Under the pieces are notes generated by a model. It was not told the origin of the DNA and did not search any database. It was given only the letters and a program-made list of their open reading frames with translations. The translations under genes were made by a program, and so were the position numbers. From an uncultured Collinsella sp. (lineage in GTDB: Bacteria; Actinomycetota; Coriobacteriia; Coriobacteriales; Coriobacteriaceae), in contig CABUWD010000114.1 in NCBI GenBank assembly GCA_902495155.1, positions 1 through 6,318 of the forward strand: 6,318 nucleotides of DNA. Direction: 5' to 3'. The first letter of the stretch is position 1. Every line of letters begins with the position of its first letter. Positions 5,139 to 6,318 of the stretch are shown one piece after another.

Positions 5139-6318
5139 TTATTTGGCGCCTTGCATGACCTCGTCGAGGGTGACGTTTACGGCATGCTGGGTAGGAACCC
5201 AGTCGACCTTCAGGAACAGCGCGGCCACCGTGATGGGGATATAGCTGAACATAAAGATCGGGAAGGTAAACAGGTTAGTCACCAGACGCCACTTTTGCGC
5301 GCAGTGAATGTGCTTGTACTCAAAGATAGTCGTGAGCAGCGCCAGGATAAAGAAAGTCAGATACATCATGGCGAAGGTCATAATGAGCGAAGCGGCACAG
5401 GCCTGCATCTCGACTTCGGTAGCCAAAAAGCCGTGCGAGAGTCCACCCACGATCAGGAACGTCGCATTGGCGAGCATCGAGATGAGCGACAGCAGCATAC
5501 CCGGGGCGATCGTCATGAACATGTCGTAGGCGGCAAAGCGATGGTAGCGGAAGGTCGACTTGACCAGGTGCTTACCGTAAGTAAAGAACACCTGGTAGAA
5601 GCCCTTGGTCCAACGCATGCGCTGTTTCCAGGACGCCTTAAACGTCACGGGTTGTTCGTCAAAGAACTCCGCCGGCGCATAGCCAATGCGAATGCCGTGA
5701 ATGGCGCAGAACGTGGTGAACTGAATGTCCTCGGTCAGCGTGTGGAACTGCCAACCGTGCATGCCCTCGATAACGCTGGCGGAGATGAGGTAGCCCGAAC
5801 CCGAAACAGCGCAGGACGTCTTGCAGATATTACGCGCGTTGTTGAGGAAGCGCGCCTCGCGTAGATACCACGTGGCATTAGCAGCCGAGATCCACGAGCT
5901 GCCGAAGTTCTTGGAATTGCGATAGCTCGTGACCACATGGAAGCCCTGGTCAAAGGCATCATTCATCTTGGAAACGTAATCGCGGGAGATAACGTTATCG
6001 GCATCGAAGATAAAGTAGCCCTCAAACGTGTCGGGATACTCGTTGAGAATGCGGTCGAAGCCAAAGTCCATGACCCAGCTCTTGCCCTTGCGGGCCAGGT
6101 CATTGCGCTCGTAAACAATGGCACCGGCCTCGCGCGCGAGCTGCGCCGTGTTGTCGGTGCAGGCATCGGCAACGACAAAGACCTCGATAAGCTCGGACGG
6201 ATAGTCCTGGTCCTTGATGGAGCGTACGAGATTGGCAATTACGGCTTCCTCGTTATGCGCCGCGATAAAGAAGGAATAGCGATGGAGTTATTTGGCCTAG
6301 GGAGGCGCGACCTCGCCA
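5139..6318 (-). CDS. Processive family 2 glycosyltransferase, 5' end outside window, apparent frameshift
   Basis: A GT2 enzyme of the cellulose/chitin/hyaluronan synthase-like type, which adds sugars from nucleotide donors at the cytoplasmic membrane. Read continuously from about 6287 it shows RYSFFIAAHNEEAVIANLV, VVADACTDNT, then DAD (residues 23-25 counted from the internal ATG at 6071), SGSGY (90-94), TED (113-115) and QRMRW (150-154), the D,D,D,QxxRW signature. Three or so C-terminal membrane helices follow (about 184-208, 227-251 and 266-288), ending in VDWVPTQH. The frame holding FFIAAHNEE has no ATG, GTG or TTG before 6071 and meets stops at 6288-6290 and 6297-6299. The neighbouring frame upstream reads RLPRPNNS, which fits just before HRYSFF, so one base seems lost or two gained near 6283-6286. 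It is either a broken gene or a sequence error. The polysaccharide made is unknown. Confidence 0.8.

Noticed and set aside
5121..5140. Tandem GGTGG repeats as a possible microsatellite or CRISPR-like repeat
   Set aside because: There are only three or four short units without spacers. They are explained by one terminator arm and the sequence just beyond it.
5118..5864. A 248-codon plus-strand open frame opposite the glycosyltransferase
   Set aside because: The minus strand encodes an unmistakable GT2 domain here. The plus-strand product is low-complexity charged sequence, and its start lies in the terminator stem.

Overview
The window looks like ordinary chromosomal DNA from a high-GC, Gram-positive-type bacterium. 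My best guess is an actinobacterium of the class Coriobacteriia (Collinsella or a close relative). This rests on the style of the proteins, the SigB/SigF-type sigma module and the strong GGAGG-type ribosome binding sites; no rRNA or other marker settles it. All supported genes lie on the minus strand, so transcription runs from high to low coordinates and the entries are easiest to read from 6318 down to 1.

Region 5139-6318 holds a processive family 2 glycosyltransferase with a membrane C-terminus. Its 5' end lies beyond the window and the reading frame appears broken near 6283-6290. A strong Rho-independent terminator (5090-5130) closes that unit. Next comes a probable co-transcribed run: a small A24-type prepilin peptidase (4635-5057), an HD-domain dGTPase-like protein (3356-4603) and the AAA+ ATPase RarA (1946-3295). 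The last two deal with nucleotide pools and replication forks. A small hairpin over the dGTPase stop codon and a TATACT box allow some independent expression of rarA.

Region 1-1911 is a stress-sigma module. A promoter resembling those read by SigB/SigF-type factors (GNNT-N15-GGGTAC) stands before a tight operon: a DUF948/YtxG-like membrane-anchored coiled-coil protein (1255-1845), an RsbW-like anti-sigma protein (885-1262), the SigB/SigF-family sigma factor (92-883), and the start of a membrane protein (1-95), perhaps an AI-2E-type transporter. The junctions are an 8-base overlap, a 1-base gap and a 4-base overlap. The arrangement suggests a self-activated general stress regulon. The anti-sigma protein has lost the ATP-binding signature residues of its family, and no anti-anti-sigma gene (RsbV) lies beside it in the visible part of the operon.

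No tRNA, rRNA, CRISPR array, insertion sequence or phage gene was seen. The most useful leads are the degenerate anti-sigma protein, the putative autoregulatory promoter, the glycosyltransferase frameshift and the palindromic terminator with a REP-like core. I do not see a wholly new system here.
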